Below, in pieces: positions 31,489 to 44,300 of a stretch of 64,000 nt of DNA; the first letter of the stretch is position 1, and every line of letters starts with the position of its first letter. The notes under the pieces were generated by a model, which saw only the letters and a program-made list of their open reading frames with translations, did not search any database and was not told where the DNA came from. The position numbers were made by a program, and so were the translations under genes. This DNA comes from Diploscapter coronatus (lineage: Eukaryota > Nematoda > Chromadorea > Rhabditida > Rhabditidae), in contig OZ038423.1 in NCBI GenBank assembly GCA_964036155.1, positions 17,437,249 through 17,501,248 on the forward strand, written 5' to 3'.

Positions 31489-34071
31489 ATGTCTGGAGCA
31501 GTACGAAAAACAAGCCGAAGCACAGATGATTGTCGATTTTGGACAACTCAGCAGGTGGCTTTTCACTATCTTTACTACAGAACCCTAATCGTAAATTATC
31601 AGTAACTTGCTCTTTATCAGTAGCATTGTCAAATGGATTTAACAATCATTCGACACTTTTCAACACAGCATATGACAAGTGTGACTAGTTGATGCTATTG
31701 ATTGCTTGGCCTGGATAAGATTAGGATTGACTTGCGATTACTGTTTCATGCTATTCTAGTCTAGACATTCGATGGTTTCGGTTGGTAGAATATTCGTAAA
31801 AATTTAGCTTTAGAGAATAAATAAATATAAATAAAGTTATTATGAAATAGCGAAATAACAAATGCTAGCAATCATTTGTAATAGACGTGCCCTAGTTTCA
31901 AGCATCTGCATGATAAAGTTGATAGGAAGAAGACATTTTTAGTGGGACTTAAACGAATGTAGAAATGACTAATGGATAATTTTAGTGATTTCTTTCAGGT
32001 GAAAGAATGGATGATTGCGGAGGGATTCTCAGATTATGTCGACTTGTTCGTCAACAAGCACAGGGTAATTTTGTAAATTCTATTTTGCTTCATTATTTTT
32101 ATTAAGATCGATGGTCCCGCACTTTTGATGCTGAGCGAATTCGATCTACGAGACTCGATGAAAATCGATTGCATCGGTGATGTGAAAAGAATTTTGCTAG
32201 CCATCGAACGACTCAAACTATCGTTGAAAGCTAGAGTAAGAAGAATAATGCTGTAATATTGTTAGAATCTTATTACTCGATATATCGAACATCAAATGAA
32301 AAGTAATGCATTTTTAAATCGAAACATAGAGAAGGTCTACTGCACGAAAATTCATCCTTATCATATGTCGTTATAAAATACAGATCTGTGTACTAATTAC
32401 AATTTATTTCAGCATATTTAAGAGATGTGTATATTCATTCATTTCATACATTTGATATAAGTCATTTCAGAGTCGCTCAGTTTCGAAATGCATGGAAAAC
32501 GATGTACTATTCCATGTGGAATATGATCGGCCACGGAGAGTTTCACTTTCTGGGGAAGACGTCTTTATCAGAACCCGCAATAGCGTCATCATTTCGTAAG
32601 AAACGACACCCTGTAAATCATTATATTATGTGTAAATTTTCAGTGACGACGAATTGACAGAATCCATCGGTCCAGAATCCACAATTAAGTCAATCCATTT
32701 GATCTCTCGAGAAGAGGTAAATTTGCAATAAATCTATATTGAAATAGAGCTCCTTCCAGATTATTCGTCATGTCGAGAGTCCAGATACAGAATTGAAAAG
32801 TTTCCTGAAGATGGTGATCGCATGCGGATATTGTCTCCTCGCTCTGCTTGTTACTGCATTTGTGATGGTCGTTGTGCACGATAGAGTTCCCGACATGAAA
32901 ACGTACGAATCTTAAAATAATTTATTTTATTTTAGACTTTAAAGGTACCCCCCTTTGCCAGATCTCGTTCTCGACAATTTACCTCTAATTCCCTGGGCTT
33001 TCGAAATGTGCGAAGTCATTGGACTCATACTCTTCTCGTTGTGGACAATAATACTCGTCTTTCATAAATATCGGTAAAACATTTTTATAGTCTTGTGGTT
33101 AGAGATAATAAGTTCAGAATAATATTGCTCCGTCGAATGTTCTCTCTAGTAGGCACTGTATTCTTGTTGAGATGCATTACGATGCTGATTACCTCCCTTT
33201 CGGTACCCGGAGTTCATTTGGAGTGCAGATCGAAGGTATGGCTAACTCGATAATATTAGTATTTAGAAGTCGTATGGTATTTTGATAGCATTTTAGCAGA
33301 ACAAATAATGCCAAGAGTCCCTCTGAGTTTGTATTAATTTAGAGTTACGGCTCGTTGAAGGATAAACTTGCCCAGGCATTTGTAATTTGGTCTCATGGTG
33401 GAATGTCGATTCAAGGAGTCCGAACGTGCGGCGATTACATGTTTTCTGGACACACAACTGTTGTAACGTTGCTCAATCATTTTATTACTGAATGTATGGT
33501 CAGTTTTAGAAACCACACCCTATTAGAATAATTTTAGATACTCCACAATCTTGGTCTTACCTTCACACAACGACTTGGGTGTTAAATTTCTTCGCCATAT
33601 TTTTCATTTTAGCTGGTCATGAGCATTATTCGATCGATGTCTTTATAGGTTGAAAGATATTTGTTAAAACCTAAGGAATCATTTTTAGCATTTTACATTA
33701 GTTCCCGAATGTTTCTCTATTATCATGCGCACGCGTACACTTTGAACATTCACATGAATTCTGATAGTCGATTGAGGCTTTGGTTCCCACTCGGATGGTT
33801 CTTCGAGTCCGGTTCTATTGGAAGAGTTAGTATTTTAATTCGCTTTTCTTTAAATTAATAACTAATAATACAGGTACCAAATGAGTTCGAAATGCCGATT
33901 TCAATTTATTTGCCTCGAGGAATTTGGCCGTTCAAAAATAGGAATAACGGAATCGAAACGAAGTCTAATGGGTCATCAAATGAGAAACTAGAAGAAATGA
34001 AGCAAAACGAAGGGAAACATAAGAAAGCGGGTAGAAACAGAAATGCAAATAATAAGCCGAAAATGCAATAG
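31489..34071 (+). CDS. Sphingomyelin synthase with N-terminal SAM domain
   Basis: Transfers phosphocholine (or phosphoethanolamine) from phospholipid to ceramide in Golgi or plasma membrane. Exons: 31489-31554, 31999-32064, 32107-32235, 32471-32595, 32644-32716, 32760-32902, 32945-33073, 33118-33235, 33343-33493, 33538-33648, 33689-33825, 33874-34071; 481 aa. The SAM domain spans about residues 18-85 ([20 protein letters not shown]). TM1 ends [12 protein letters not shown], the family's VHDRVP motif. The LPT-like catalytic core has [13 protein letters not shown] and [15 protein letters not shown], supplying the two His and the Asp. The C-terminal tail is Lys/Asn-rich. All introns are GT-AG, several 40-50 nt. 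Substrate choice between SMS and SMSr types cannot be told from sequence alone. Confidence 0.93.
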
Positions 34072-35894
34072 GCCAGATTTGCTATTTATCTAGAGAGCGC
34101 AAGTGCTCAAACTTTAGTATGACATTTGGCACGATTTTTCGTCAATATAACTTTCGGTTCCTGTTCGAGTAAACCTGGAACTTTATTGAGATTTCAAAAC
34201 AGGGCTTTGTAAAAAATTTAAAGCTCTACAAAAGTCCCCGTTAAGCTTACCCTGAAAAATCAATGAAAACACCTATTTTCGAGATTTAAAGGACGCGAAA
34301 AATGCCTAGAATCCGATCTGTTGAGAGCACAATCGAGCACACTTGATAGAATGTTTCTGTCAGTACGAAGATGATATCCTGAAAGTTTCGAGTCCCTACG
34401 ATGAATGCTCAAAAATGTCCAACTCGCTAAAATTTCTCCTTTCTTCTGCAGAAATTGACAAAAGTTAACAAGTTCTGTGGGTAATTTTGCCATTCCGACA
34501 TTTGTGAGAACGAAGTTCGAACATTTTCATTACTTACCACCAGCGTGGAGACGAGCAGATTGGGAAATGGATATGAAATTTGATGAATCCTTGAAAGAGA
34601 AATGAACGTTTTTCGGATCAAATGCTTCCAAATCGAATAGGTCTAATTTTTAATGATGAAAAATCGTGAAATCTGTCAGAGCAATTATCGAGTTAATCAG
34701 GGGGTTTAGAATTGACTAAATTGGAAATTTCTTTTTGGTACTTGTATTTGAGGGATCCAACAATATTTTTACCAATTCGAAATCCTACCAACACCAAATT
34801 TGAAAAATCACTTGCGGTCTATATTTATTAATTTATTTATCCAAGAATTTATTTCTCAAACTCAGCATAATAAACTTATCAGTCTCTTAGAAATGAAATA
34901 GCATGAAATAAGCTAGTTAGCGAAAGACAAAATGATTACTTCGAAAAGCGATTGAAGCGAAAGATCAAAGTTGTATGCGATCTAATAAGTGAATTTGTAT
35001 CATCAATTTATAGTATTCACAACTAAAGAACAAACTAGGGAAAAATGAGGAATCAAGGAAAATATCAAATAAAAAATCTTAAATTCAAAAGATATCACTA
35101 ATCGAAAATAATGATATTTTTCGTAATTTTGATTATGATATTTCAGAAAAAAAACGCAATGAGATGTTATATTGCACATCTTGATAGGAGTTTAAATTAA
35201 AAAAGCAAATCAAAATGTCTATCAAATTCGTGCAAATGAATAACTTAAAGGTTAGGCTATACTAAATTAAAGAAAACCAAGCAGATTATATACGCTTTCT
35301 ATACGCAGAACACGTCTCTAATTAGATTAAATAAATAAATTGGACAAAATAAAATAAGATAATAAATTAATCAATAAATAATTACTAATATATCATCTAA
35401 TAAGCGATTAACACATACACTATTAAAACCGGCTGACGACGATATTTTATGTGATAAAGAAGAAAAAATAAAACCAAAAATGAAACAAGAATGTTAGGAA
35501 AAAGTCTAAATGTTTGCAGGCCAGATTGTAACGAATAATGCAATTGATTTGTAAATTTGAAAAGCACATTTATCCCGTATTTGAAGCTGTCACGCTGATT
35601 TTCCGACGCTTTGTTGGATAAAACAAGAATACCATCCAATTAATTGGAAGAATGCAATATCTTAGAAACGATGCTGAAAAATCTGCGTAATTCGTGTGAG
35701 TCTTGGTCGTGTGAAAAATCGTATGCATGAGCGCGAATCGTTGTTACTATATAGGGCTTCAAACTCGGTGCGCGTGGAGAATAAGCTATGAGAGTGAAAT
35801 GGTCTAATTCTAGAGATATAGTCGAAAATGTCGTTGAGGTTGTGGAGGGAGGACCCGTGTGCAGCGTTGTGAGTGGTCTGCTCTGCTGCCATAT
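34072..35894. other. Intergenic, between convergent SMS and TGDS genes
   Basis: AT-rich; 34800-35640 is especially so. The open frames on the minus strand have no recognisable features. Nothing supported. Confidence 0.5.
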
Positions 35895-37776
35895 CTACCC
35901 CTCCTTCCTCCCCTGCTGGATCAGCTGAACATCCTTCTGCTCCTTCTTGTGTTCCTCTACGTAGTACTCTATTGTCTTGAGCAGTCCGTCCTCGAATCGA
36001 GTCGTGCACTGCCAGCCCATCGACTCGTTGATCTTCGAGAAGTCGATGTAGTAACGTCGATCGTGGTAAGGACGGTCCTCGATCGGCGTGAAGGAGGGCG
36101 GACTTTCTTCTCTGAATTATTAATCCAATAATAGTAATTTTAAATCACGCGCGCCCAACCTTTGCATAATTTTGTTGACAATGGCATGAATTTTGTTGGT
36201 TAACTCCAGATTGGTGATCTCGAAATCCGTGCCAATATTGTACACTTCCCCCAACTTTCCCTCGATCGCGACCTTTCGTATCGCTTCTGAACAGTCCTCC
36301 ACGTACATCCAGCTTCTAAAATTCCAATGATCTAGTTATAAAACTTTCATGTCTTAAAAATAAGCAATTACCTCGTATGGAGTCCATCGCCCATCAAAGG
36401 GTAGGGTTTCTCTTCGAGAGCCAATTTCGTAAACTTTGGGATAAGTTTGGTGTCTGCCTGCCGAGGACCGTAAACATTGTTCATACGAACCATTACGCAA
36501 GGCAATTTGTAAGAATGCTGTAATCAAAATCATGAACGATATCCGATGTAACGCAACACATACACAATAGGCTCGAATAATGAGTTCGCAAGATGCCTTA
36601 CTGGCCGCATAAGGGTTTGTAGGATTAAATGCTGAAGCCTCTGTCTTAGGAAGGTCGTCTTCATGTGAGTCCCCGTATACTTCATCTAAATTCTATTCGT
36701 CCTTCTTGAAGATAAGACGTCTCAATACCTGTACTGATATGAACAAATCTTTTAACGCCCGTATAATTCCTGTTTACGATGCTTTCGAGCAGAGTTGCTG
36801 TGGAAATGATGTTGTCTTTGATGGTATCAATGCGATGTCTGTAGGACTCGTCCACATGAGTTATAGCAGCAAAGTGAATCACCATATCAACCTATTGTTA
36901 AACCTGGATATAATTTTAAGATACTCCTTATTTTACCTGGTGTTGCCGAAAGCATTGATCTAACGTTGGCTGATCTTCCAAATTTGCTTCAACGAAGACA
37001 TATCTGTTCGAGTCTCGAACCCTTTTGTCCACATGCGACTGCTTCGCTCCAAAATCCAATTTATCGAAATTCACTATTCTGAAATGAATGGCATTTCAGC
37101 GTCTGGTAAATGGTAAGATAATTTAAGCAGACTATATTATGGCTACTCAGCTTTACAGTTATGCCAGAAGAACCATTTCCATCAAGATCATAATTTTGGG
37201 TTCAAATCTTGATAAGCTTGATTCTTGGCTCTCATTTCAGTGGCTGGATTAGAGTTCAGAATTTAGAAGGAAAATGCAATGTAAATGTCTGAACTCTGAG
37301 ATGATGAGATATTTGATCTTGACAGTCAATGGTCTTTAGTTATTCGAGGACAGTCAAAGTACCATCCTGACAATTTTCATCGGGCTTCAAAGCGTAAGTG
37401 AAAGGAGCAAGACAATCATGGGAAGAACTTTATCGTTGAAAGGAAAGAATGGTCGACCATCAGCATAACATTCTTTCATATTAGTATTTTGGAAAATCCT
37501 AGAAGGATAGTCTCGTTCCACTCATTTACTTTGCAGATCAAAGAACGATAGTGATACGTGAGAACAAACTCGAGCCTGGACACTATATTTCCTGTGATAC
37601 CTTCTTGACAAACTATTGGAAAGGTCTCAAAATTCAGTAGACTAAAAACCATATTCTGATGACAACTGCACTCACTTTGTCTGTTTCCAGTGGTCGTAGA
37701 TGTAATTGATGAAATTGGACCCGATGAACCCGCAGCCGCCCGTTATGAGAACGGAATGCGGCTGTTCTTCCTGCAT
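35895..37776 (-). CDS. tgds: dTDP-glucose 4,6-dehydratase-like (TGDS), 348 aa
   Basis: Short-chain dehydrogenase/reductase acting on a nucleotide sugar. Exons: 37676-37776, 36937-37078, 36729-36891, 36564-36685, 36372-36517, 36160-36315, 35895-36111. The N-terminal Rossmann motif is TGGCGFIGSNF. HFAAITHVDESY matches the substrate-binding block, ISTDEVYGD the catalytic Thr-Asp-Glu, and NPYAASKA the catalytic Tyr-x3-Lys. NVYGPRQ, SWMYVEDCSEA, EVYNIGTDFE and RPYHDRRYYIDFSKI follow as in the family. Length is near the human 350. The intron at 36686-36728 is 43 nt. An open frame continues upstream of the ATG to 38202 but is low-complexity C/T sequence, so I start at MQEEQPHSVL. Confidence 0.93.
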
Positions 37777-39806
37777 GAGAGCAGTGGACTGGCGGGCTGG
37801 CACGAAATGAGCCTGAGCTGGAAGGGAATCAGATGGAGATGCAGGGGAACGATCGATAGATTCGAGGACCAGAACAGGTTCAGAACAATGGAGATATAGT
37901 ACGAAGATTTGAGAGGGACGAGAGTGACCAGAAAAAGTGATAGCCACAGGCAAAGCAGAAGTAGCAGTGATGTGGCAGATTAGGAAGAAAGCAGACAGAA
38001 GATGAGAGAAAGGGCTGATTGGAGAGAGACAGACGGGAGGAGAAACGACGACAAAGGGATAAGGCGATGATAAAGAATGGAAGGGAGGAGGAAGGAGGGC
38101 TAGCTGACGGGAGACGGCTAATGGAAAGGGCTGGAGAAGCTGCAGATCTAGAGGCAGAGGGACAGAAGCAGATTGAGGAGACGCCAAGTTGCTTGAATCC
38201 ATGAGACAAAGACAGACTGTTTAGGGGAAGGGACAACTTGGTAGAGGGGCAGAGGAAACCAGTTAGGAGATTACTGTTAGAGGGAAGAGGATAGATGGAG
38301 ACTTGGGTGGATGACGAGGGAAAGATGAGAAGATATGGACGAGGAAAGCGGGATCCGCGACGGATTAAGAAGTACGAAGCTGTAGAGGCGAAAAAAAACT
38401 CAGAATACGATGGCAGCGGGCAAAAATCATACTGTCATACAGACTAAAGCAGGGGAAATGACGCAAAACAGGCAGAAGATCGAGAATGAGACAGGGACAG
38501 AGATGGAGGCAGACAAAAGGAGTGGATTCGAAATGGGAAGAAAGGGGGAAGGGAGAAATGAAGGAGGGGAGGGCAGGGCAGCCGGAGGCAGAGACAGAGA
38601 ACCCGTCGGAAGGCAGCCGCAGGCCGCAAGTCGAGTGATGGCAAGGATGCCCTTCAAATGGTCTGCAACTGTCTCTGCATGCGCATCCACACATCTCAAT
38701 GGTTCACTAACTATGACCTAATATATGCTGTTGCAAATAAAGAACCAGGAAAGTTGGAATAGATGATGATAATTGTCTTTAGAACAAATGTCGACCTTTT
38801 CTTTTAACAAATACTGAAAGCCAAGAACCTATGCTTCTAGCATCAATTATAAATATATCTGGCCCATCTGAGACTTTACTAATCATTATAAATCTTTATC
38901 AATCAAAAGCTAAAGGAATAACCCATAGCATTGATTAAAGATCCTTCACGTGCTTTCGACTTTCAAGGCCTATTCTCAGTACAAATATATCAATCTTATC
39001 GTGGAATACAAGACTATGATAGACGTAATATTATGAAAAATAATTAGAGGAGATATATTTGACTTATCCTTAGTTATACGTTGCATCATCTTAGGGCAAA
39101 ATATATCGTGAGATTTTCATACCACTCATAAGTAAACGGTTTATGTTCTAAAACTGCCGACTAAATTGAGACAGTGACTGGGTAGCCAACTAAATGTGAA
39201 TGCGATAATAACTCTTTGTGGAAGGAGATACGAAAGAAGAGGCAGAAGGAGAGGCTGGGCAGAAGGCTTCGCTTTGCATACAAAACTAAAACTGCTTCCA
39301 TTCAAAACGGGATCTCGATTCGCATACAAGTCAGTCTGACAGCCAGAAAGTCAGATGCAAGAAAGCAGTAAATCCCCCACCAAATCCTTCCAAACAAAGT
39401 TTGCTTTTATCCCCAGCAGCTTAGCAGCCAGTCGCATTCCCCATTACTTTCTCGCTTTTTATTCACTCAATCTTCACTTTTTTCGCTTATTTTCTCGTTC
39501 TCTAAATCATCCCAGTCCAAATAATAAAAAGTTGGACATTCGTTACACAAGCGGCTAATTTATAATGACCACTTCTATTTCATCGAGGCACACAGACATA
39601 AACAATTATACAAGAACAGACAGACAGATAATAGTAACTGTCAACGCTCAAAATACAATACAAGATATGGTATATTATCGTATCTCAATTAATTTAGGAA
39701 ATGTATTACAAAGTGAACTAGTTTACAATAGACAACAAGCTATTTTAAAATTCAAAATCGTATACAGTGGAGCACAAACGTTTGGGATTGATTCATGATT
39801 TTCTTA

Positions 39807-40088
39807 CAAGGGAACCTTTTTAGGGTCCCGTGGAACTTCGGAACGAGAGTAGACTCATTTTAAAGAGCATAAAATTCTGAGTCTATTCGCGTAAATTTTT
39901 CCAACAAAAATGAGTATTCGCAGCAGGTGGCTAATTTACAAAACCGATTTCTTTGTATAGAAAATGGAGACTTTACAGTTTTTCATTTTTGTTGAAAAAG
40001 CTACACGAATCGACTCAGAATGTTATGCTCTTTCAAACGAGTCTACTCTCGTTCCGAAATTCCACGGGACCCTAAAAAGGTTCCCTTG
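39807..40088. mobile_element. MITE family C, copy 1
   Basis: Inverted repeats of about 75 bases begin CAAGGGAACCTTTTTAGGGT and end in its complement. The element is flanked by TTA on both sides, a possible 3-bp target duplication. The interior has TTCAACAAAAATGA-like arms at both ends of a short unique core. No coding capacity. A diverged second copy lies at 45483-45835. Confidence 0.8.
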
Positions 40089-40596
40089 TTAGTAACTAAC
40101 TAGCTCGTTTACTTTTCATGAGTGACTTTAACAAAAATTGAAAATTATTAACATTCAATTGCATTTAAAAGTGTACAAACTATATGAAGCTTCAATATGA
40201 GTCATATTCTGTTCCAAACTTTTGGGTGCCACTGTAGGTTCAATTTTGATAAACTTAGCTAAATTTCTAGAAACAAGGATAAAATTTTTCAGGGTCTGTG
40301 TAGTTCTCTCCCACTTTCCAGTGAGCCGCTCTTCTTTTTTCGTTGTCAAACTCGAAATTAGCCTACACATTTTGGTCACATGTGAAACTGACGTACATTG
40401 CGCATTTTATTTCTGTAGGAAAGAACAGCTCACTGTATGTAAATAAAGAATGGGAGACAACTGCACAGACCCAATTTTTCAACGAGAGAATACCATATTT
40501 GTGTGAAATGTAATGCATGAAGATCAACCTTGACTTAAACGAATGATGAGTTTAAAAAAAAAGAAAGTATTTCAGGGATGCATGTTGTCAGAGTTT

Positions 40597-40804
40597 ATAA
40601 TAGACAGACCTAGGGAGGACTATCGTCAGAAACCTCTTGCGTCCTACCCCCTATATATTTTCTTAAGAATTGTGTATCTCTAATCAATCAATAACGTGAA
40701 CGTTCAAGTTTGCGACCTACCTTACCATACAAAATTTTCCCCCTGCGACTTACCCCCATAGATTTTTTCGTCTGACGAAAGTGCTCCCTAGGTCTGATAA
40801 TAGA
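40597..40804. mobile_element. hAT-type MITE with perfect 8-bp duplication
   Basis: Terminal repeats CAGACCTAGGGAG and CTCCCTAGGTCTG bound 40605-40796 (192 bp). ATAATAGA occurs on both sides (40597-40604 and 40797-40804). CAG...CTG ends and an 8-bp duplication are hAT marks. The arms extend to GTCAGAAA / TTTCGTCTGAC. Confidence 0.85.
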
Positions 40805-41392
40805 GAAATTCAATTTGAATTTTGATTTCATTATTTTAAACCTAAATTCAATTTAAAAACTATCAAAGAAGGGGTAATATTTGATTGTTTAAATCTAATG
40901 AGAATACCAGAACACGACGAATAGGGGAAAACGGAAAGAATTCGAAGAAGGTGAAGAATTGATTTCCTCGACATCAATCAATGAGATCAGCTAGAGGAGG
41001 AACAGAGATAAAGCAGAAGGAGAGAGGAAAGAGAAAGAGAGGAAGGAAAGTCGAATCCCAGTCCTGATCTCAATCAGGACGATGACTTCCAACTTTCGAA
41101 CTTTTCTTCGTTTCCCTTTCTCCTCACTCTCCAATTCATATCACTTTCATCTGTTTGTTATATCATTGTCCAGTCGTTCTGCGACGGCAGCAGGGCAACT
41201 GACACTGTCAAACGTAAATGTGACTCCTTGGAAGTTTTTGTCCATACAAAGAGTTCATTTGGAAAACTTGAACAGTTGTTTTTTTCAGTACCTTTTTTCA
41301 AAATTGTTTGAACCTTTCAAGAAGTCATCAAATATTCATAGAAATTGTCATCCAGGCTAGAGTACTCCCTTTCATTCGCCGGTCATTGTCAT

Positions 41393-44300
41393 TTAGTGTT
41401 TGTTTGAGCATTGGAATGCCATTTTCCGTTTGTTGCCAACTCGGAAAGGAGGTCCATGTCCAGGAATGATCCAGTCAGTCCAGCAGGCGATCGTCCTCCT
41501 GGCCTCCCTCTGCTGCTGCTCGTCCGCAGCCAGAGGCACCCACATCATCGGATGCAGTTGGTCCTCTTCACGCATGTAAATGTCGCCTAGAATACAAGTT
41601 GTGTGTTGATCGTTAAATTTCTAGATTTAACTTTTAAAATAATTATAGAAAACTATATTATCGTGAACGATAAATCACGGTTTTGATAAATAGAAGCCAT
41701 TTATAGGGGTTTTTTTACCATCAATGACTAAAATTTAATTATTTTATGAGTCTGTAATTATGCCTAATTTATAATTCAACAAAAATCTTCATCAATCTGG
41801 TGGTATCAGCGAAATAGTTTCAATATTTAATACTGTACTCTTGGTTAGATAAAAATCAAACAAATTGAAAAAAAACCAATTGTTTATCTTTGATGATAAT
41901 TCGTAATTTGAGTGATTCACTATTCTCTCATAGCTCTATGACGATGAAAAAATTCATAAGAAAAACGATACGAAGAATTAAGGAAAAAAATCTTTCCAAA
42001 ATTGACAGATTTTCCATCTGAAGTAGGTATCAAGATGAATAGTTATGTCAAAAACCATGTAGAATAGTTTTGGATGGAGTTAAGGAATCAAACAGATATC
42101 AACACGATTAACCTCGATTTTAGGCGTCTGTAACTTTAATAAAAGCCATTATTATCGATAGATCAAATTTATGTCTCTAATAGCAATTTAATTGTAGTTT
42201 TCATTTGATATCACACTTTGTTCATTTCAAGGTTTATGTTTATGCTAGAGAAATATTTTCTAAATGAATTTACCCGAAATAACAGTTCTTCCCATTTTCT
42301 GTTCATTGTCCACGAATACTGCAATGTCATTGGACGTGTGTCCGCTTGCTTTGAACAATGCCACATTCTTCGTCAAAGTATGCCAATCCCTCTAAACTCG
42401 TCTCATTGCATCACTGGATGCCTTGTTTGTGATAACTTACGTCGAATAGACTCGACAGATTGAATCGTGTTTTGTGGTGGATGTAGAAGCTGGAGAAGTG
42501 GATTGCGTCGGGATAGTCGTGCGTTCCTCCCAAAATAGCTTGAAGTAAAGGAAGAGTAATGATGTAATTGTCTACCGAAATGATCAGGATGTCCGTGAGT
42601 CGTGATGACAATATCTATAGCGGGTGGAGTTATTCCGTGAGTCAGTAGACCTCAAACTAGTTCATTTCCTCTTTATCTTCAATCGCTTCCAATCAAGTTT
42701 CTACCTTCCAGAATTGATCTTCGGCCATTTATGTCTGTACCCAGCCCCGTGTCCACGAGAATTCTCTTCCCGTCATCTTCGATCAATGTTATTGTAGACA
42801 CAAACTCATATGCGCCATCACTCGTCTGTTCGGCAGATCCCTAATTTGATATTGTAAATTCCTTTAGTTTTCTAAATTAACATTTCTGATAACTATTATT
42901 CTGGCTCTATCCTGTCTGAGGTCTCCTCCATCTTTCACCAAATTGTCTTCTCTGCTCATTTGCTGTATGACCTGACTCAATTGCGAACTGAGTTCTTTCA
43001 TTTTATTTTCGTAGGAACTAATCGCACTCGACTCGGATGCAGATTCTGAACTAGTCACGTCAATGGCAAGATTAAAAAAATGATACGAGAAAAAGAGAGA
43101 CTAAAGAAATAGGAAAGGGAAAGACTGGGAGAGGAAAGGGAAGACAAAAGCAGGTTTGGGCGATCTGGATGGCGAGAATCAAGCAGAGGGGATGCGATTG
43201 TGGAGAATGGAGAGGAGAGGAGAGAGAAGAGATCGAATCCGGATGACCAGATTAGCTCCCCCTTTCTTCTGCATTATCAGCTGCTAACAGCGCCTTTTTC
43301 GACTTGCTGTCCTTCTCAATCTTCCGATTTTCAATAATCTCTTCGTTTTTCTCTTTCTCATGTTCTCATCCCATCGCATTCTTTTCCTTCAAAATCGTCT
43401 AGACTCTTTTACTATCGACTGTGTTGTTCCTCGTCCAAATATAATTCGAAAAATATTTAAGCTGACCCTTGGATTTTTATGTCTCATGTAATATAAGATG
43501 TTACGACCGAATAAATAGTTGAATAAAAATTATTACTCAAAATTGGACTATCTGCATCAACGAAATCCAGAAGAGATTGCCAAAGACGGAAATTTTGATT
43601 AGTAAATTAAAAACTGATTGATGATAAGATTTGAAAAAAAATATATATCCAAGAAAAGTGACGAAAACGGTCTCACCATCGTCTCTGTTTTTGCTTCGCG
43701 ATTTCGTATTCGATTTCTCATCCATCGATTTCCACTCGGACGATGCAAACTGAAGTCGTTTAATGGGTGTGTGTGTGTGTGTGGGCAGCAATTGCCGATT
43801 TCCTTACAAATAAATCCTCATCTTCATCGGACAGGGCAGTGATGATGGGCGGTAGAGGGGGAGATGGCGACGATAGCGAAGCATGAGACATCGACGGCAA
43901 GGATGACAAGGATGATAGGGATGGCAGGGAAGGCAACGATGACTCCAATCGACTCTCACGACGCTTTATGAACATCTAATATCTTATGTTCAGTACTAAG
44001 ATATCACAATAGGGTTTTGGTCAAATCAACCAGGCGTGAAGTATAATATGCAATAATGTGTAACCCAATGCAGAATAGACTATTTGTTGGGAAAAATAAT
44101 GAAGATAAGAATGATGATCTGCACACTTTTCCTATGAATTATTGCATTTTCATTTACACTTTGCAAAGGATCGTCATGAACCGGAGCTTCGCTTTCTAAA
44201 ATACACCTATACCAGGTGATAGCCGATAGTGAGGGGATTCGAAATGTACAAGTAATTTTCGCCCAGATACAGTAATCCACGAATTTGCATCATGTCCGAA

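Larger units (their letters stand above)
37777..41392. other. Intergenic, upstream of TGDS, with purine tracts and MITEs
   Basis: 37900-38620 is a broken purine tract on + (pyrimidine on the TGDS strand) that yields long spurious open frames on both strands. 39807-40088 and 40605-40796 are MITE-like elements, listed separately. No gene seen in the rest. Confidence 0.5.

Noticed and set aside
37777..38202. 140-residue N-terminal extension of TGDS
   Set aside because: It is open only because the strand is almost all C and T; TGDS proteins start just before the Rossmann motif.
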